A DNA stretch of 38,691 bases from Rhodospirillales bacterium. Its GTDB lineage: Bacteria > Pseudomonadota > Alphaproteobacteria > Rhodospirillales > Magnetospirillaceae. The DNA lies in assembly GCA_014379805.1 (NCBI GenBank), contig JACMLB010000366.1, positions 1 to 38,691 on the forward strand, in the 5' to 3' direction. The translations under genes and the position numbers were made by a program. The notes beneath the pieces were generated by a model. It worked only from the letters and a program-made list of their open reading frames with translations. It searched no databases and was not told the DNA's origin. Positions 18,407-28,839 of this stretch are shown here, in pieces; the stretch's first letter is position 1, and every line of letters begins with the position of its first letter.

Positions 18407-20167
18407 GTGGTTGTTTTATGGGTTGCGGAGGATGGGGTAGTGCAGGGGGGCAACGGGTCCGGGCGAAGCCTGGGCGAGCTGGAGCGTGAAAACGCCGAGC
18501 TGCGCCTGTTCCGCACCGTGTTCAACATGGCCTCCGAAGGGATGATGGTCACTGACGAGGCCAACCGCATTTTGGCCGTCAATCCCGCCTTCACCAAAAT
18601 CACTGGGTTTGAAGCCGCTGACGTGGTGGGCAGCACGCCCGGCTGCCTGCGCTCGGGCCAGCACGACGCCGCGTTCTTCGAGACCTTCTGGGGCGAACTG
18701 CGCAGCAAGGGCCGCTGGGAAGGCGAGCTGTGGAACCGGCGCAAGAGTGGCGAGGTCTATCGCACCTGGCTGTCCATCGCCACCCAGCTTGACCATAGGG
18801 GCGCCATCCACCGCCATATGGGCATCTTCCGTGACGTCTCGGAAGCCCGCGACACTGCCGACAAGCTGTGGGAGAAAACCAATTTCGACCCGCTGACCAA
18901 GTTGCCCAACCGCTCGCTATTTCTGGACCGGCTGTTGCAGGCGCTGGTGCTGGCCGGGCGCAGCAACAAGCGCGCGGCGCTGGTTTTCGTCGGATTGGAC
19001 GGCTTCAAGAACATCAATGACACCCTGGGCCACACCATCGGCGACAAGGTGCTGGAAGAGGCCGCGCGGCGGTTCCACAGCGCGGTGCGCGAGGGCGATA
19101 CTCTGGCTCGCTTCGGCGGCGATGAATTCACCGCCGTGCTGACCGACATCGCCACGGTGGAAGAGGTCGAGCAAGTGGTGCGCGCCCTGCTGGAATGTCT
19201 GGCCGAACCTTTCCTGATCGAGAACCACCAGATCCTGATTTCGTGCTCCATCGGCATCAGCCTGTGGCCCGGCGATGGCAGCGACGTGGAAGCGGTCATG
19301 CGCAACTCCACCAGCGCCATGCGCAAGGCCAAGGAAGCGGGCCGCAACACTTTTCAGTTCTTCACGCCCAGCATGGACGCCCGCGCTCAGGCCCGGTCGC
19401 GTCTTGCCAGCGAATTGTCGGACGCGCTGGAACACGATGAATTCACCTTGGTCTACCAGCCGATCATCCACGTGCCCACGGGCCGGGTTGCCGGAGCGGA
19501 AGCGCTGTTGCGTTGGCATAACCGTTTCATCGGTGCCGTCTCGCCCGACCAATTCGTGCCCCTGGCCGAGGAAATGGGCCTGATCCTGCCCATCGGCGAT
19601 TGGCTGCTGACCGCCGCCTGCCGCGAGGCCGCCACGTGGCATAACCTGACCAAGACGCCCTTGCGCGTCGCCATCAATGTGTCGCCCCGTCAGGTTCAGC
19701 AAGGCGATATCGCCAGCGCCCTGGAACGTGCGCTAGAGGTCACCGGCCTGTCGCCCGACGTGGTCACGGTGGAAATCACCGAGGGTCTGCTGCTGGCCTC
19801 GGGCGGTGAGGTGCTGAAAAAGATCCATCGCATCCGCGATGTGGGCGCCAAGATCGCGGTCGATGATTTCGGTACCGGCTATGCGTCGCTCAGCTATCTG
19901 AAGACGTTCCCGGTGGACATTCTGAAGATCGACCGCTCTTTCGTGTCCAAGGTCATGGACAACGCCGAAGACGCGCGCCTGATAGAGGCCATCATCGCGC
20001 TGGGCCATTCCCTGGGCATGCAGATCGTGGGCGAGGGCGTCGAGACCGCCGAACAATTGGCATTCCTGACCGATCGCGGCTGCGACCTGATCCAAGGCTA
20101 TCGCTACAGCCCGCCTCTTGCCGCCGAACGCTTCAAGGAATATGTGGCGGCGAACGAGCGCGCCTAG
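18407..20167 (+). CDS. PAS-GGDEF-EAL cyclic-di-GMP signalling protein
   Basis: PAS '[24 protein letters not shown]', 'RFGGDEF', 'AEALLRW', '[14 protein letters not shown]'. Exact start uncertain. Confidence 0.92.
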   Translation: MVVLWVAEDGVVQGGNGSGRSLGELERENAELRLFRTVFNMASEGMMVTDEANRILAVNPAFTKITGFEAADVVGSTPGCLRSGQHDAAFFETFWGELRSKGRWEGELWNRRKSGEVYRTWLSIATQLDHRGAIHRHMGIFRDVSEARDTADKLWEKTNFDPLTKLPNRSLFLDRLLQALVLAGRSNKRAALVFVGLDGFKNINDTLGHTIGDKVLEEAARRFHSAVREGDTLARFGGDEFTAVLTDIATVEEVEQVVRALLECLAEPFLIENHQILISCSIGISLWPGDGSDVEAVMRNSTSAMRKAKEAGRNTFQFFTPSMDARAQARSRLASELSDALEHDEFTLVYQPIIHVPTGRVAGAEALLRWHNRFIGAVSPDQFVPLAEEMGLILPIGDWLLTAACREAATWHNLTKTPLRVAINVSPRQVQQGDIASALERALEVTGLSPDVVTVEITEGLLLASGGEVLKKIHRIRDVGAKIAVDDFGTGYASLSYLKTFPVDILKIDRSFVSKVMDNAEDARLIEAIIALGHSLGMQIVGEGVETAEQLAFLTDRGCDLIQGYRYSPPLAAERFKEYVAANERA

Positions 20168-20216
20168 GGTCTTTACCCGATTTGACACAATTGCCGTTCG
20201 CCTGCGACAAAGGGCG

Positions 20217-22916
20217 ATGGTCTTATTGTGCACACGCTTGGCATTAATACTAACGATGGTCTTTGCGCTGGCCGGGCCGTGCGCGGCTCAAGGGGCGCCG
20301 CGGGCCAGCCAGGGTGTGCTTGATCTCGGCGCCTGGGACTTCGCCGCCCAAGGCAATGTGGAGCTTGCCGGGGAATGGGCGTTCGAGGGCGATTTCCTGG
20401 TCCAGCCCGGTCCGTGGAACAAGCAGGTTCCCGCCCTGGGCCGCCATACCCTGTCGCTGACCCTGCTATTGCCGGCGGGAGCGCCGTCCCTGGCGCTGGC
20501 CTTGCCCGACGTGCACAGCGCCTTCCGTGTGCTGATGAATGGGGAATTGGTGCGTAGCGTCGGCCAATTGGCCGACCGCCAAGCCGATGAAATTCCGGTG
20601 ATGGAAACAGTGATCGTGCCGCTGCCTCCGGGGCAGATTCGGGTCGAATTGGTGGTGGAGGTTTCCAACTTCCACCATTTCGAGGGCGGCATCATCCGCG
20701 CCGCCCGCATCGGCCTGTCGCCCACTTTGTACGCCGAGGTCCTGCGCGCCAAGGCGGTCCCCCTGGTGGCGTTCGGTGCGCTTGCCATGGTGGTGCTGCT
20801 GTTGCCCGCCTTCTGGCTGGGCGGCAAGCGCGAGCCGGTGTTCCTGGTCTTCGCCGCGTTCTCGACGCTGATTGCGTGGCGCACCTTTGCCGCCGGTCAG
20901 CTTTACACCGTGCTGGGCCACGATTTGCGGGCCGATGTGTGGTACTTGCCGGCGGCCTACGTCACCCTTTACGTCTTCCCCGGCATTTATCTGGGCTTCC
21001 TGCGCGCGCTGTTCCCGGCAGAGGTGCCGCGCGTGCTGGCGTGGCCGGCCTATGGGGTATCGGCGGCCATGATTTCCATGGTGCTGGCGACCGGGCCGGA
21101 TTTCTACACCCGCTTCCGTGACCCCTTCCAGGCATTCATCCTGTTGACGCCTGTGCTGGGCGCCGTCTTGCTGATCCGCGCGGTCATGCGCCGACGGCCC
21201 GGTGCGCCGTGGGTGCTGGGCGGTAGTGTGGTGTTCACCGCCACGGTGGTGAATGACTCGTTGCATTACATGCGCGTGATCCATAGCACCGATCTGGTGC
21301 CGCTGGGCTTTGCCTGTTTCGGCGTGTCGTATTGCGCCGCCCTGGCGTTGCGCCTGTTCCAGTCCGAGCGTACGGCGTCCGAGCGCTTGGCGGCGTTGAA
21401 CCGCGCCTTGGAGGACAAGGTGGCCGAGCGCACCGCGTCCCTGGAAGAGGCCAAGGCGGCGGCGGAGCGGGCATCCACCGCCAAATCCGAATTCCTGGCG
21501 GTCATGAGCCACGAAATCCGTACGCCGCTGCACGGCTGGGCCGGTCTGACCCAATTGCTGGAAAGCACCAATCTGGACCCCAACCAACGCCATTACGTCG
21601 ACCTGCTGCGCCACACTGCCGAGCATCTGACCCAGCTGATCGGCGATATCCTGGATATGTCGCGCATCGAGGCCGGGCGGATAGAACTGAGCGCCGAGCC
21701 GTTCCGTCTTGCTGATCTGGTGGACGAACTTGCAGCGTTGGGCCGCGCCCAGGCCTCGGCCAAGGGGTTGGCCTTCCATGTGGACGCGCCCGAGCTGCCG
21801 CCTGCGCTGTTGGGCGATAGCGGCGCCATCCGTCAGATCGTGCTGAATTTCCTGGGCAATGCGGTCAAGTTCACCCGCGAGGGCGAAATCCGGCTGTCGG
21901 TCACTCAGGCGGAACGCGGTCTGCGTTTCAGCGTGCACGATACCGGCTGCGGTATCGCCGTGGAACATCAGGACCATATCTTCGACACCTTCTCGCAGGT
22001 GGACGGCTCGACTCGGCGCCAATATGGCGGCTCGGGGCTGGGGCTGGCCATCTGCCGGCGGCTGGCCGAGATGATGGGCGGCCAAGTGGGGGTAAGCTCG
22101 GTGCCCGGCACCGGCACCACCATCTGGTGCGAGTTGCCGCTGCCCGCCTCTGTTGAACCCGCCGCCGCAGCACCGCTTTCCGCACGGGCCTTGCCGCCCA
22201 ATCTGCGCGTGCTGTTCGCTGACGATGTGGAACTCAATCGGCTGGTGCTGCGCGAATTCCTGACCGGCACCGGCGCCATCCTGGACGAGGCTGCCGATGG
22301 CGCCGAGGCGCTGACGAAGATCGAGGCCGCTTCGTACGATCTGGTGGTGCTGGATTTACGTATGCCCGGCATGGACGGGTTCGAAGCCGCCCGCGCCATC
22401 CGCGAGCGTGAGGGCCGATTGGGCCTGGCACCGCTGCCCCTGGCCGCGCTGACCGCAGGCGCTGCCCCCGAGGATCGCCAATTGGCGGCTGAGGCCGGCT
22501 TCACCATCTTCCTGCCCAAGCCCATCGACCGCACGGCGCTGATCGCCGCCTTGGCCGACTTGGTTTCGCCATCAGTGTCATCGGCATCAGTGTCATCGCC
22601 AGCGGGGGCGCCCGTCATTCCCGCCGGGCTGGAGCACATGCTGCCCCTGTTCATCGCCGAGATGGAGAAGGACGCCGTCATTCTGGACACCCTGGCCGAC
22701 GCGCCCTTGAGCGATTTGGGCGAGCACGCCCACGCCATGCGCGGCAAATGCGCCATGTTCGGCGAGGACATTCTGTACGGCCTGCTGACCACCCTGGAGG
22801 AAAACTGTCAGGCCAGACTCCATAACGGTAATTCTGAACTCATGGCGGCAATCGTTGAACGTGCGCGCCACCTTAGGGTATATGACCAAAATCCCGTTTT
22901 GGTCGCAGACGAATGA
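20217..22916 (+). CDS. 7TMR-DISM-type hybrid sensor histidine kinase with receiver and Hpt domains
   Basis: Signal peptide, extracellular domain, ~7 TM segments, '[14 protein letters not shown]', HATPase '[10 protein letters not shown]', REC '[18 protein letters not shown]', Hpt-like '[16 protein letters not shown]'. Confidence 0.9.
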   Translation: MVLLCTRLALILTMVFALAGPCAAQGAPRASQGVLDLGAWDFAAQGNVELAGEWAFEGDFLVQPGPWNKQVPALGRHTLSLTLLLPAGAPSLALALPDVHSAFRVLMNGELVRSVGQLADRQADEIPVMETVIVPLPPGQIRVELVVEVSNFHHFEGGIIRAARIGLSPTLYAEVLRAKAVPLVAFGALAMVVLLLPAFWLGGKREPVFLVFAAFSTLIAWRTFAAGQLYTVLGHDLRADVWYLPAAYVTLYVFPGIYLGFLRALFPAEVPRVLAWPAYGVSAAMISMVLATGPDFYTRFRDPFQAFILLTPVLGAVLLIRAVMRRRPGAPWVLGGSVVFTATVVNDSLHYMRVIHSTDLVPLGFACFGVSYCAALALRLFQSERTASERLAALNRALEDKVAERTASLEEAKAAAERASTAKSEFLAVMSHEIRTPLHGWAGLTQLLESTNLDPNQRHYVDLLRHTAEHLTQLIGDILDMSRIEAGRIELSAEPFRLADLVDELAALGRAQASAKGLAFHVDAPELPPALLGDSGAIRQIVLNFLGNAVKFTREGEIRLSVTQAERGLRFSVHDTGCGIAVEHQDHIFDTFSQVDGSTRRQYGGSGLGLAICRRLAEMMGGQVGVSSVPGTGTTIWCELPLPASVEPAAAAPLSARALPPNLRVLFADDVELNRLVLREFLTGTGAILDEAADGAEALTKIEAASYDLVVLDLRMPGMDGFEAARAIREREGRLGLAPLPLAALTAGAAPEDRQLAAEAGFTIFLPKPIDRTALIAALADLVSPSVSSASVSSPAGAPVIPAGLEHMLPLFIAEMEKDAVILDTLADAPLSDLGEHAHAMRGKCAMFGEDILYGLLTTLEENCQARLHNGNSELMAAIVERARHLRVYDQNPVLVADE

Positions 22917-23302
22917 AGATTACCCAATTCACCGATTACTCCTTGCGCCTGATGATGTATCTCGCCTCGCGGCGCGACCGGGTGGTCACCGTTCGCGAAG
23001 CCGCGGAGTTCTACGGCATCTCCGCCGAGCATCTGAAGAAGATCGTGCGGCGCTTGTCCGAGCTGGGATATGTGGCGACGGTGCGCGGCAAGAATGGCGG
23101 GCTGCGTCTGGGCGTCGAGCCCGACACCATCAATTTAGGTCGCCTCATGCGCGAGGAAGAGAATTTGTCGTTGCTGCCGTGCAGCGATGCCGGCGAAAGC
23201 TGCTGCCCGCTGACAGGGTGCAAATTAGCCAATGTGGTGGACGAGGCCCTGGCCGCGTTCCTGGGCGTGCTTGACGGCAAGACCTTGGCGGATCTGATTT
23301 AA
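22913..23302 (+). CDS. nsrR: Rrf2-family transcriptional regulator, NsrR-like
   Basis: '[18 protein letters not shown]' and cysteine cluster '[15 protein letters not shown]' typical of NsrR. ATGA overlap with the upstream kinase. Confidence 0.85.
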   Translation: MKITQFTDYSLRLMMYLASRRDRVVTVREAAEFYGISAEHLKKIVRRLSELGYVATVRGKNGGLRLGVEPDTINLGRLMREEENLSLLPCSDAGESCCPLTGCKLANVVDEALAAFLGVLDGKTLADLI

Positions 23303-23386
23303 CAATTGGCGTATCTCGGTTGGGCAGTAGGGTAATGCCAAAGCCCATGCCACATTGCGGTTACGCGGGATTGCGGGTCCACCACA

Positions 23387-25192
23387 ATGGCATTACGGAC
23401 GCAATCGGTCGCAGCTGAGCTTATCCGCCTGCTTTACCGGCAGGTGCCAGCCGTGCTGGCGGCAAATTTGATCAATAGCAACTTGGTCGTGGCGGCGCTG
23501 TGGCAAAGTCACGATCAGCGGGTTTTGGTAGCTTGGGCCTCGGCGGTGCTGGCGCTGACGCTGATGCGTGTCGGTCTGTGGACCCAGTATCGCTTCCGAC
23601 CCGCCACGGATGACGCCGACCCTGCCAGGACCGCGCGCTGGGGCCGCTATTACACCATCGGCTCGACGCTTTCCGGGCTGATGTGGGGAGCGTCCGCCGT
23701 TTTATTCGTGCAGGCGGGCGATCCCATATCGCTGCTGCTGATCTCGTTCGTGCTGGGCGGCATGGGGGCGGGGGCGGTAACCGCTTTGTCCAATAATCTA
23801 CCGGCCTTCTATTTGTACTTGCTGACCAGCCTGTTGCCGCTGGAAGGGCATTTGCTGGTCATGGGCGACCGTGTCCATTTGGCCATCGCCGGCATGGCGG
23901 CAGTGTACGTGGTCGGCCTTGTGGTCATTGGCCGCAACTTCAACGCCACCCTTATCCGCGCCCTGACGCTGAACGAGGAAAACACCCAACTGCTGACGAA
24001 TATGGAGCAGCAGGTGCGGGTGCGCACCAGCGACCTTCAGGCGTCCAATGCCCTGCTGACGGATGCCCGTGCCGAGGCCGAGCAGGCCAACCAAGCCAAG
24101 TCGCGCTTTCTTGCCGCAGCCAGCCATGATTTGCGCCAGCCCTTGCAGTCCATGTTCCTGTTCGCCAGCGCCTTGCACAGCCATGTGTCCAGCAAGACCG
24201 GCATTGACGCTTTGGTGCGCATCGAACGGGGTTTGGATGTGCTCAAGGGCATGCTGGACAGCTTGCTGGATGTCTCGCGGTTGGACGTGAACGTGATCCA
24301 GACTGAACTGACGGTGTTTTCCCTTGGGTCCATGCTCGACGATGTCAGCGTCTCGTACCGACGCATCGCCGCCAGCAAGGGCATCGAGCTTCGCTGCGGC
24401 CCGCTGAGCAACGCGCTGGTCTGTAGCGATCAGGGGCTGCTGGGGCGAATGGTGCGTAATCTGGTAGAGAACGCGATCCGCTACACGGAAAAAGGGCGGA
24501 TCACCCTGTCCACCCGGCTGTCGGGCGGCTGTGTTCATGTGGAGGTCAAAGACACCGGCATCGGCATCGCCCCTGATCAGCTGGGGCGCATTTTCGAGGA
24601 GTTCCATCAAGTCGGTAACCCCGAGCGCGACAAGGCGCGTGGGCTGGGACTTGGGTTGGCGATTGTTCAGCGGCTGTCTTCCATCCTAGGCCATCGGGTG
24701 GATGTGCAATCCACGCTGGGTGAAGGATCCATATTTTCCATCCAGGTGCCCATGGTGGAAGGGGCGACCACCGAATCCCCTCCCCCTGCTGCCGCTGCGG
24801 CCCCCGTGGATACGGGCCGATTGGTGTTGGTGATCGATGACGACCCCATGGTCTTGCTTGCCCTGGGCGCGGTGTTCGAGGGTTGGGGCTATCAGGTATC
24901 CATGGCCAATTCCGAGGATGAGGCACTGGTGCGGGTTCGCTCGTCAAAGGTGCCGAACCTTATGGTCGCCGATTACCGTTTACGTGAGGGCAAGGTGGGC
25001 AGCGATGCCATTAAGGGCGTCCGCGCAGCCTGTGGGGTGAGCATTCCAAGCATCATACTGACCGGCGAAACCGGCCATGAATGCGAGGTGTATGCAGAGG
25101 AGTTGGGGGCCATGGTGTTGCACAAGCCGGTAACCCCAAATCAATTGAGCTATGCCTTGGAGCGTCTGCTCGGCAAAGAGGGGGCGTGTTGA
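23387..25192 (+). CDS. Hybrid sensor histidine kinase with N-terminal membrane domain and C-terminal receiver
   Basis: 'LAAASHDLRQPLQSM' H-box, 'LVENAIRYT', 'DTGIGIA', REC 'VLVIDDDPMVL...VADYRLREG...LTGET...HKPV'. Confidence 0.9.
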   Translation: MALRTQSVAAELIRLLYRQVPAVLAANLINSNLVVAALWQSHDQRVLVAWASAVLALTLMRVGLWTQYRFRPATDDADPARTARWGRYYTIGSTLSGLMWGASAVLFVQAGDPISLLLISFVLGGMGAGAVTALSNNLPAFYLYLLTSLLPLEGHLLVMGDRVHLAIAGMAAVYVVGLVVIGRNFNATLIRALTLNEENTQLLTNMEQQVRVRTSDLQASNALLTDARAEAEQANQAKSRFLAAASHDLRQPLQSMFLFASALHSHVSSKTGIDALVRIERGLDVLKGMLDSLLDVSRLDVNVIQTELTVFSLGSMLDDVSVSYRRIAASKGIELRCGPLSNALVCSDQGLLGRMVRNLVENAIRYTEKGRITLSTRLSGGCVHVEVKDTGIGIAPDQLGRIFEEFHQVGNPERDKARGLGLGLAIVQRLSSILGHRVDVQSTLGEGSIFSIQVPMVEGATTESPPPAAAAAPVDTGRLVLVIDDDPMVLLALGAVFEGWGYQVSMANSEDEALVRVRSSKVPNLMVADYRLREGKVGSDAIKGVRAACGVSIPSIILTGETGHECEVYAEELGAMVLHKPVTPNQLSYALERLLGKEGAC

Positions 25193-25271
25193 GGTCTTTC
25201 GTGGGCGGTGCTTGAACGGCGGAGCGTGCGGGCGCATCTGCGCGCTGGCACAACACTGTCGGGTCATAACC

Positions 25272-26540
25272 ATGGGTGGCATCCGATGCCGCGCACTCAT
25301 CGTGTTTCTTATGGCGGCGGGAGAGGTTCATGCCTCGGGCTTCCAATTGCGCGAGGAAAGCGCTGAGGGGCTGGGTAACGCCAATGCGGGCTCGACCGCC
25401 AAGGCCTATGATGTCAGCACCTTGTTCCACAACCCTGCCGGTATGACGCGACTGGAGGGCAACCAGTCCGGGGCGAGCGCGTCATGGATTGCGCCGGTTG
25501 CCAAGTTCAACGGTGGTGCCACGGTGGGAGGCGCGGCCATTGCCGGAACCACTGGTGACAACGCCCTCAAAGCCCTGGCGGTAGGTTCGGCCTATGCCAT
25601 GTGGGACGCCGCGCCCGACGTGAAATTCGGCCTCGCTTTGACGGCGCCGTTCGGTTTGCGCTCGGAATACAAGGAAGATTGGGTCGGCCGCTATATCGCC
25701 TTGGCCTCGGATCTGGCTGTCATAAATCTCAGTCCGTCGGTGGCGTATAGGCTCGATAGATCCTGGTCGGTGGCTGGTGGGCTGCAAATTGACTGGGCCA
25801 AGACGTTGTTGACCAACGCCATTAATTTCAATGCACTGGTGCCGGGCTCGGGCGACGGTCAGGCCCGGTTGAGCGGCGAGGATATTGGCGTGGGCTGGAC
25901 CGCCAGCGTCCTCTATGAGATGGACGAAGCGACGCGGTTCGGCCTGTCTTACCGTTCATCTGTCCGTCATGCCTTTCGCGGCAATGCCGAGTTTCAAGGC
26001 GTTCCGGGTGCGTTGGCCGGCAATGTGAATTTTGCCGATAGCGCCATGGATACCACCATTACTCTGCCCGACACGGTGGCATTTGGATTTTACCATTACA
26101 TTTCGCCACGCTGGGCGGTGATGTCCGATGTGATGCGGACGCGTTGGTCGGCGCAGCGCACGTTGCGGGTGGGGTTTGATAGCGGCCGCCCCGACGTGGT
26201 GAGCCAACTCAATTGGAAGGACACATGGTTTGTGTCCCTGGGCGCCACTTATCAGGCAACCGAGCGGCTGAAGCTGCACATGGGCACTGCTCATGACACG
26301 TCGCTGGTCAGCGACCAATATCGCACCGCGCGCATTCCCGATTCAGATCGTGTCTGGCTGAGTGGCGGGCTCAGCTACGCCGTCGCGCCGGGCTGTCAGG
26401 TCAGCTTGTCCTACGCCCATGTATTCGGCGGTTCGGTGCCCATCAATGAAACCGATCCGTCCGGCATCGGCGGAAGGGTGACCGGCACTTACGACAATCA
26501 CGTGGATATCGTCAGCGCGGGCGTGTCCTTTAGGTTTTAG
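25272..26540 (+). CDS. FadL-family outer membrane transport protein
   Basis: 'SGFQLREESAEGLGNANAGSTAKAYDVSTLFHNPAGMTRL', beta-barrel pattern ending in '...VSAGVSFRF'. Start at 25272. Confidence 0.9.
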   Translation: MGGIRCRALIVFLMAAGEVHASGFQLREESAEGLGNANAGSTAKAYDVSTLFHNPAGMTRLEGNQSGASASWIAPVAKFNGGATVGGAAIAGTTGDNALKALAVGSAYAMWDAAPDVKFGLALTAPFGLRSEYKEDWVGRYIALASDLAVINLSPSVAYRLDRSWSVAGGLQIDWAKTLLTNAINFNALVPGSGDGQARLSGEDIGVGWTASVLYEMDEATRFGLSYRSSVRHAFRGNAEFQGVPGALAGNVNFADSAMDTTITLPDTVAFGFYHYISPRWAVMSDVMRTRWSAQRTLRVGFDSGRPDVVSQLNWKDTWFVSLGATYQATERLKLHMGTAHDTSLVSDQYRTARIPDSDRVWLSGGLSYAVAPGCQVSLSYAHVFGGSVPINETDPSGIGGRVTGTYDNHVDIVSAGVSFRF

Positions 26541-27697
26541 ATACGTTGCGGTCCCAGCCGTTCCGGTGGGAACAAGGCCGTCAATTTGCTGCCGTGGCCG
26601 GGGGTGCTTTCCAGCTTCAGCACGCCGCCATGCAGTTCGACGAAGCGGCGGCATAAGGGCAGCCCCAGGCCGGTGCTTTCGGCGGAATGCTGGCGCGCCA
26701 GTTCCGAATCCACTTGGCCGAACGGTTCCAGCACCAAATCGAAATCCTTGGACGCGATGCCGATGCCGGTATCGGCCACGGACAGGGCCAGCCAGCCCTC
26801 GGGCGTCAGCGCAGCCGAAGTGGTTATGTTGCCGCCATCCGGGGTGAATTTGATGGCGTTGAACAGCAGATTCAGCAGGATTTGGCGCAGCACGCGGGCG
26901 TCGGCGCGCAAGGGGGCCAAGTCTTCGTCCATGTGCAAATCCAGCACCAGATTGGTGCGGGCGGCGCGCTCGCCCACCAGGGTCAGGCATTGGCGGGCCA
27001 CTTCGGGCAGGACAACCAGTTCGTCATGTAGTTCGAAGCGCCCGGCCTCGACCTTGGACAGGTCCAGCACCTCATTGATCAGCGATAGCAGGTGTTTTCC
27101 TGCGGCATGGATGTCGCCAGCATAGCCCTTGTAATGCTCGTCGCCCAGCGGTCCCCAGAACTCCATCATCAGCATTTCCGAGAAGCCGATGACGGCATTC
27201 AGCGGAGTGCGCAATTCATGGGACAGGTTGGCGAGGAATTCCGACTTGGTCCGGCTGGCGGCAAAGGCTTGGCGTTCGGCCAGTTTCTGGGCGGTGATGT
27301 CCAGATGCATGATCGCCGCGCCGATGATGGCGCGATTGTCATCCGCCAGGGGTGATACCAAACAACGGAACCAGCGCTCACAATCGTCGCCGTCGCAGGG
27401 ATACTCGCGATCGAATGAGCTGATTTCGCCGCGTAAGACAGCGCGCAAACCGGCTGAGATCGCGAGGGCGTCCAGATCGTCGGAATTTTCGCTGATGGCT
27501 AGGTAATTAAGGCCCAGCCAATTGTCGCCGGGACCGCAATTCGCGGCCGCGAAGCGGCGCCACGCCGCATTGACGGCGACGATGTCGGCCTTGACATCCA
27601 GGATTGCCGCCGAGGCCGGCACCGCATCCAGGAAACCCACCAGCATGGTCCGAGGCAACCCCGCCGGGGTGCCCATATGGGACAGATCGTCCTCCAT
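26537..27697 (-). CDS. PAS-domain sensor histidine kinase
   Basis: PAS-like N-terminus, 'FLANLSHELRTPLNAVIGFSEMLMME', 'NLLFNAIKFTPDGG', 'DTGIGIA', 'GLGLPLCRRFVELHGG'. Confidence 0.92.
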   Translation of the reverse strand: MEDDLSHMGTPAGLPRTMLVGFLDAVPASAAILDVKADIVAVNAAWRRFAAANCGPGDNWLGLNYLAISENSDDLDALAISAGLRAVLRGEISSFDREYPCDGDDCERWFRCLVSPLADDNRAIIGAAIMHLDITAQKLAERQAFAASRTKSEFLANLSHELRTPLNAVIGFSEMLMMEFWGPLGDEHYKGYAGDIHAAGKHLLSLINEVLDLSKVEAGRFELHDELVVLPEVARQCLTLVGERAARTNLVLDLHMDEDLAPLRADARVLRQILLNLLFNAIKFTPDGGNITTSAALTPEGWLALSVADTGIGIASKDFDLVLEPFGQVDSELARQHSAESTGLGLPLCRRFVELHGGVLKLESTPGHGSKLTALFPPERLGPQRI

Positions 27698-27778
27698 GCA
27701 GTTTCCCCCCCCTGCTTATTTAGGACCGGGAAACTATACCATTGGAGTATACGAACGTATAGAAGTAAGGCGTACGGT

Positions 27779-28825
27779 TTATGCAACTGGCGCCCATAAA
27801 ATCTCGTCCAGGGTTTCGGCGCCGGTCACCAGCATGATCAGGCGGTCCAGGCCCAGGGCGATGCCGGCGGAATCTGGCATGCCGGCCTCCAAAGCGGCCA
27901 AGAAATCTTCGTCGATGGGATAGCGCTCGCCGTAGATGGCCTGCTTGAGGTCCATGTCTGCTTCGAAGCGGCGTCGTTGCTCGGCGGCATCGGTCAATTC
28001 ACCGAAGGCGTTGCACAGTTCCACGCCGCAGCCATAGGCCTCGAACCGTTCGGCCACGCGGGGGTCGGCGGGAGAGGGGCGGGCCAGCGCGGCCATGGAG
28101 ACTGGATAGGAATGCAGGATGGTGGGTACGCCGAAGCCCAGATGGGGTTCGATGCGGTCCAGCATGATCTTGAAGAAGACGTCGTCCCAGCGGTCCGAGG
28201 CCGAGATCGAAATGCCCAATCGCTTGGCTTCACGGGTGATCAAGGCAAGGTCAGGGTTCCACGGGTCGGGTGCGGTGGCCAGCACGTCCATGTCGCAGTA
28301 ATCGAAGAACGCGTCCGCCACGGACAGGCGCCGCCAGTTCAGGAACGGGTCGGCGATGCGGCCGCCATGGCTCAGATGGGTGGCCCCGGCGGCTGTGGTT
28401 GCGGCGCGCACCAAGGCTTCGGTGTCGTCCATTAATTGGGTGATGGTGCCGCCGGCGCGATACCATTCCACCATGGTGAATTCAGGATGATGGGTGTCCG
28501 AGCGCTCTCCGTTGCGAAACACGCGGGCGATCTGGTACAGCCGCTCCACGCCCGCCACCAGTAGCTTCTTCATGGTGAATTCGGGGCTGGTGTGCAGGTA
28601 GAACTGCGCCGATGGATTGCCCCACGGGTCTTCCAATTGTGTGGCGAAGGCCTTCAGATAGGGCTCCAGGCCGGGGCTGATCTGCAGGCACGGCGTCTCC
28701 ACCTCGGCGAAGTCGGCTTGGGCGAAGAAGGCGCGTGTCGCCGCCATGATTTTCTGGCGCTTGACCAGATTGTCCCGGCGGCTTGCGAACTGTTCGGGAC
28801 GCCACCACTCTTTGCCTGCCGTCAT
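27779..28825 (-). CDS. epmA: EF-P lysine aminoacylase (truncated class-II LysRS-like)
   Basis: 'FAEVETPCLQISPGLEPYLKAFAT', 'YLHTSPEFTMKKLLVAGVERLYQIARVFRNGERSDTHHPEFTMVEWYRA'; no anticodon-binding domain. Start at 28825. Confidence 0.92.
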   Translation of the reverse strand: MTAGKEWWRPEQFASRRDNLVKRQKIMAATRAFFAQADFAEVETPCLQISPGLEPYLKAFATQLEDPWGNPSAQFYLHTSPEFTMKKLLVAGVERLYQIARVFRNGERSDTHHPEFTMVEWYRAGGTITQLMDDTEALVRAATTAAGATHLSHGGRIADPFLNWRRLSVADAFFDYCDMDVLATAPDPWNPDLALITREAKRLGISISASDRWDDVFFKIMLDRIEPHLGFGVPTILHSYPVSMAALARPSPADPRVAERFEAYGCGVELCNAFGELTDAAEQRRRFEADMDLKQAIYGERYPIDEDFLAALEAGMPDSAGIALGLDRLIMLVTGAETLDEILWAPVA

Positions 28826-28839
28826 AAATCCTCTATCCA

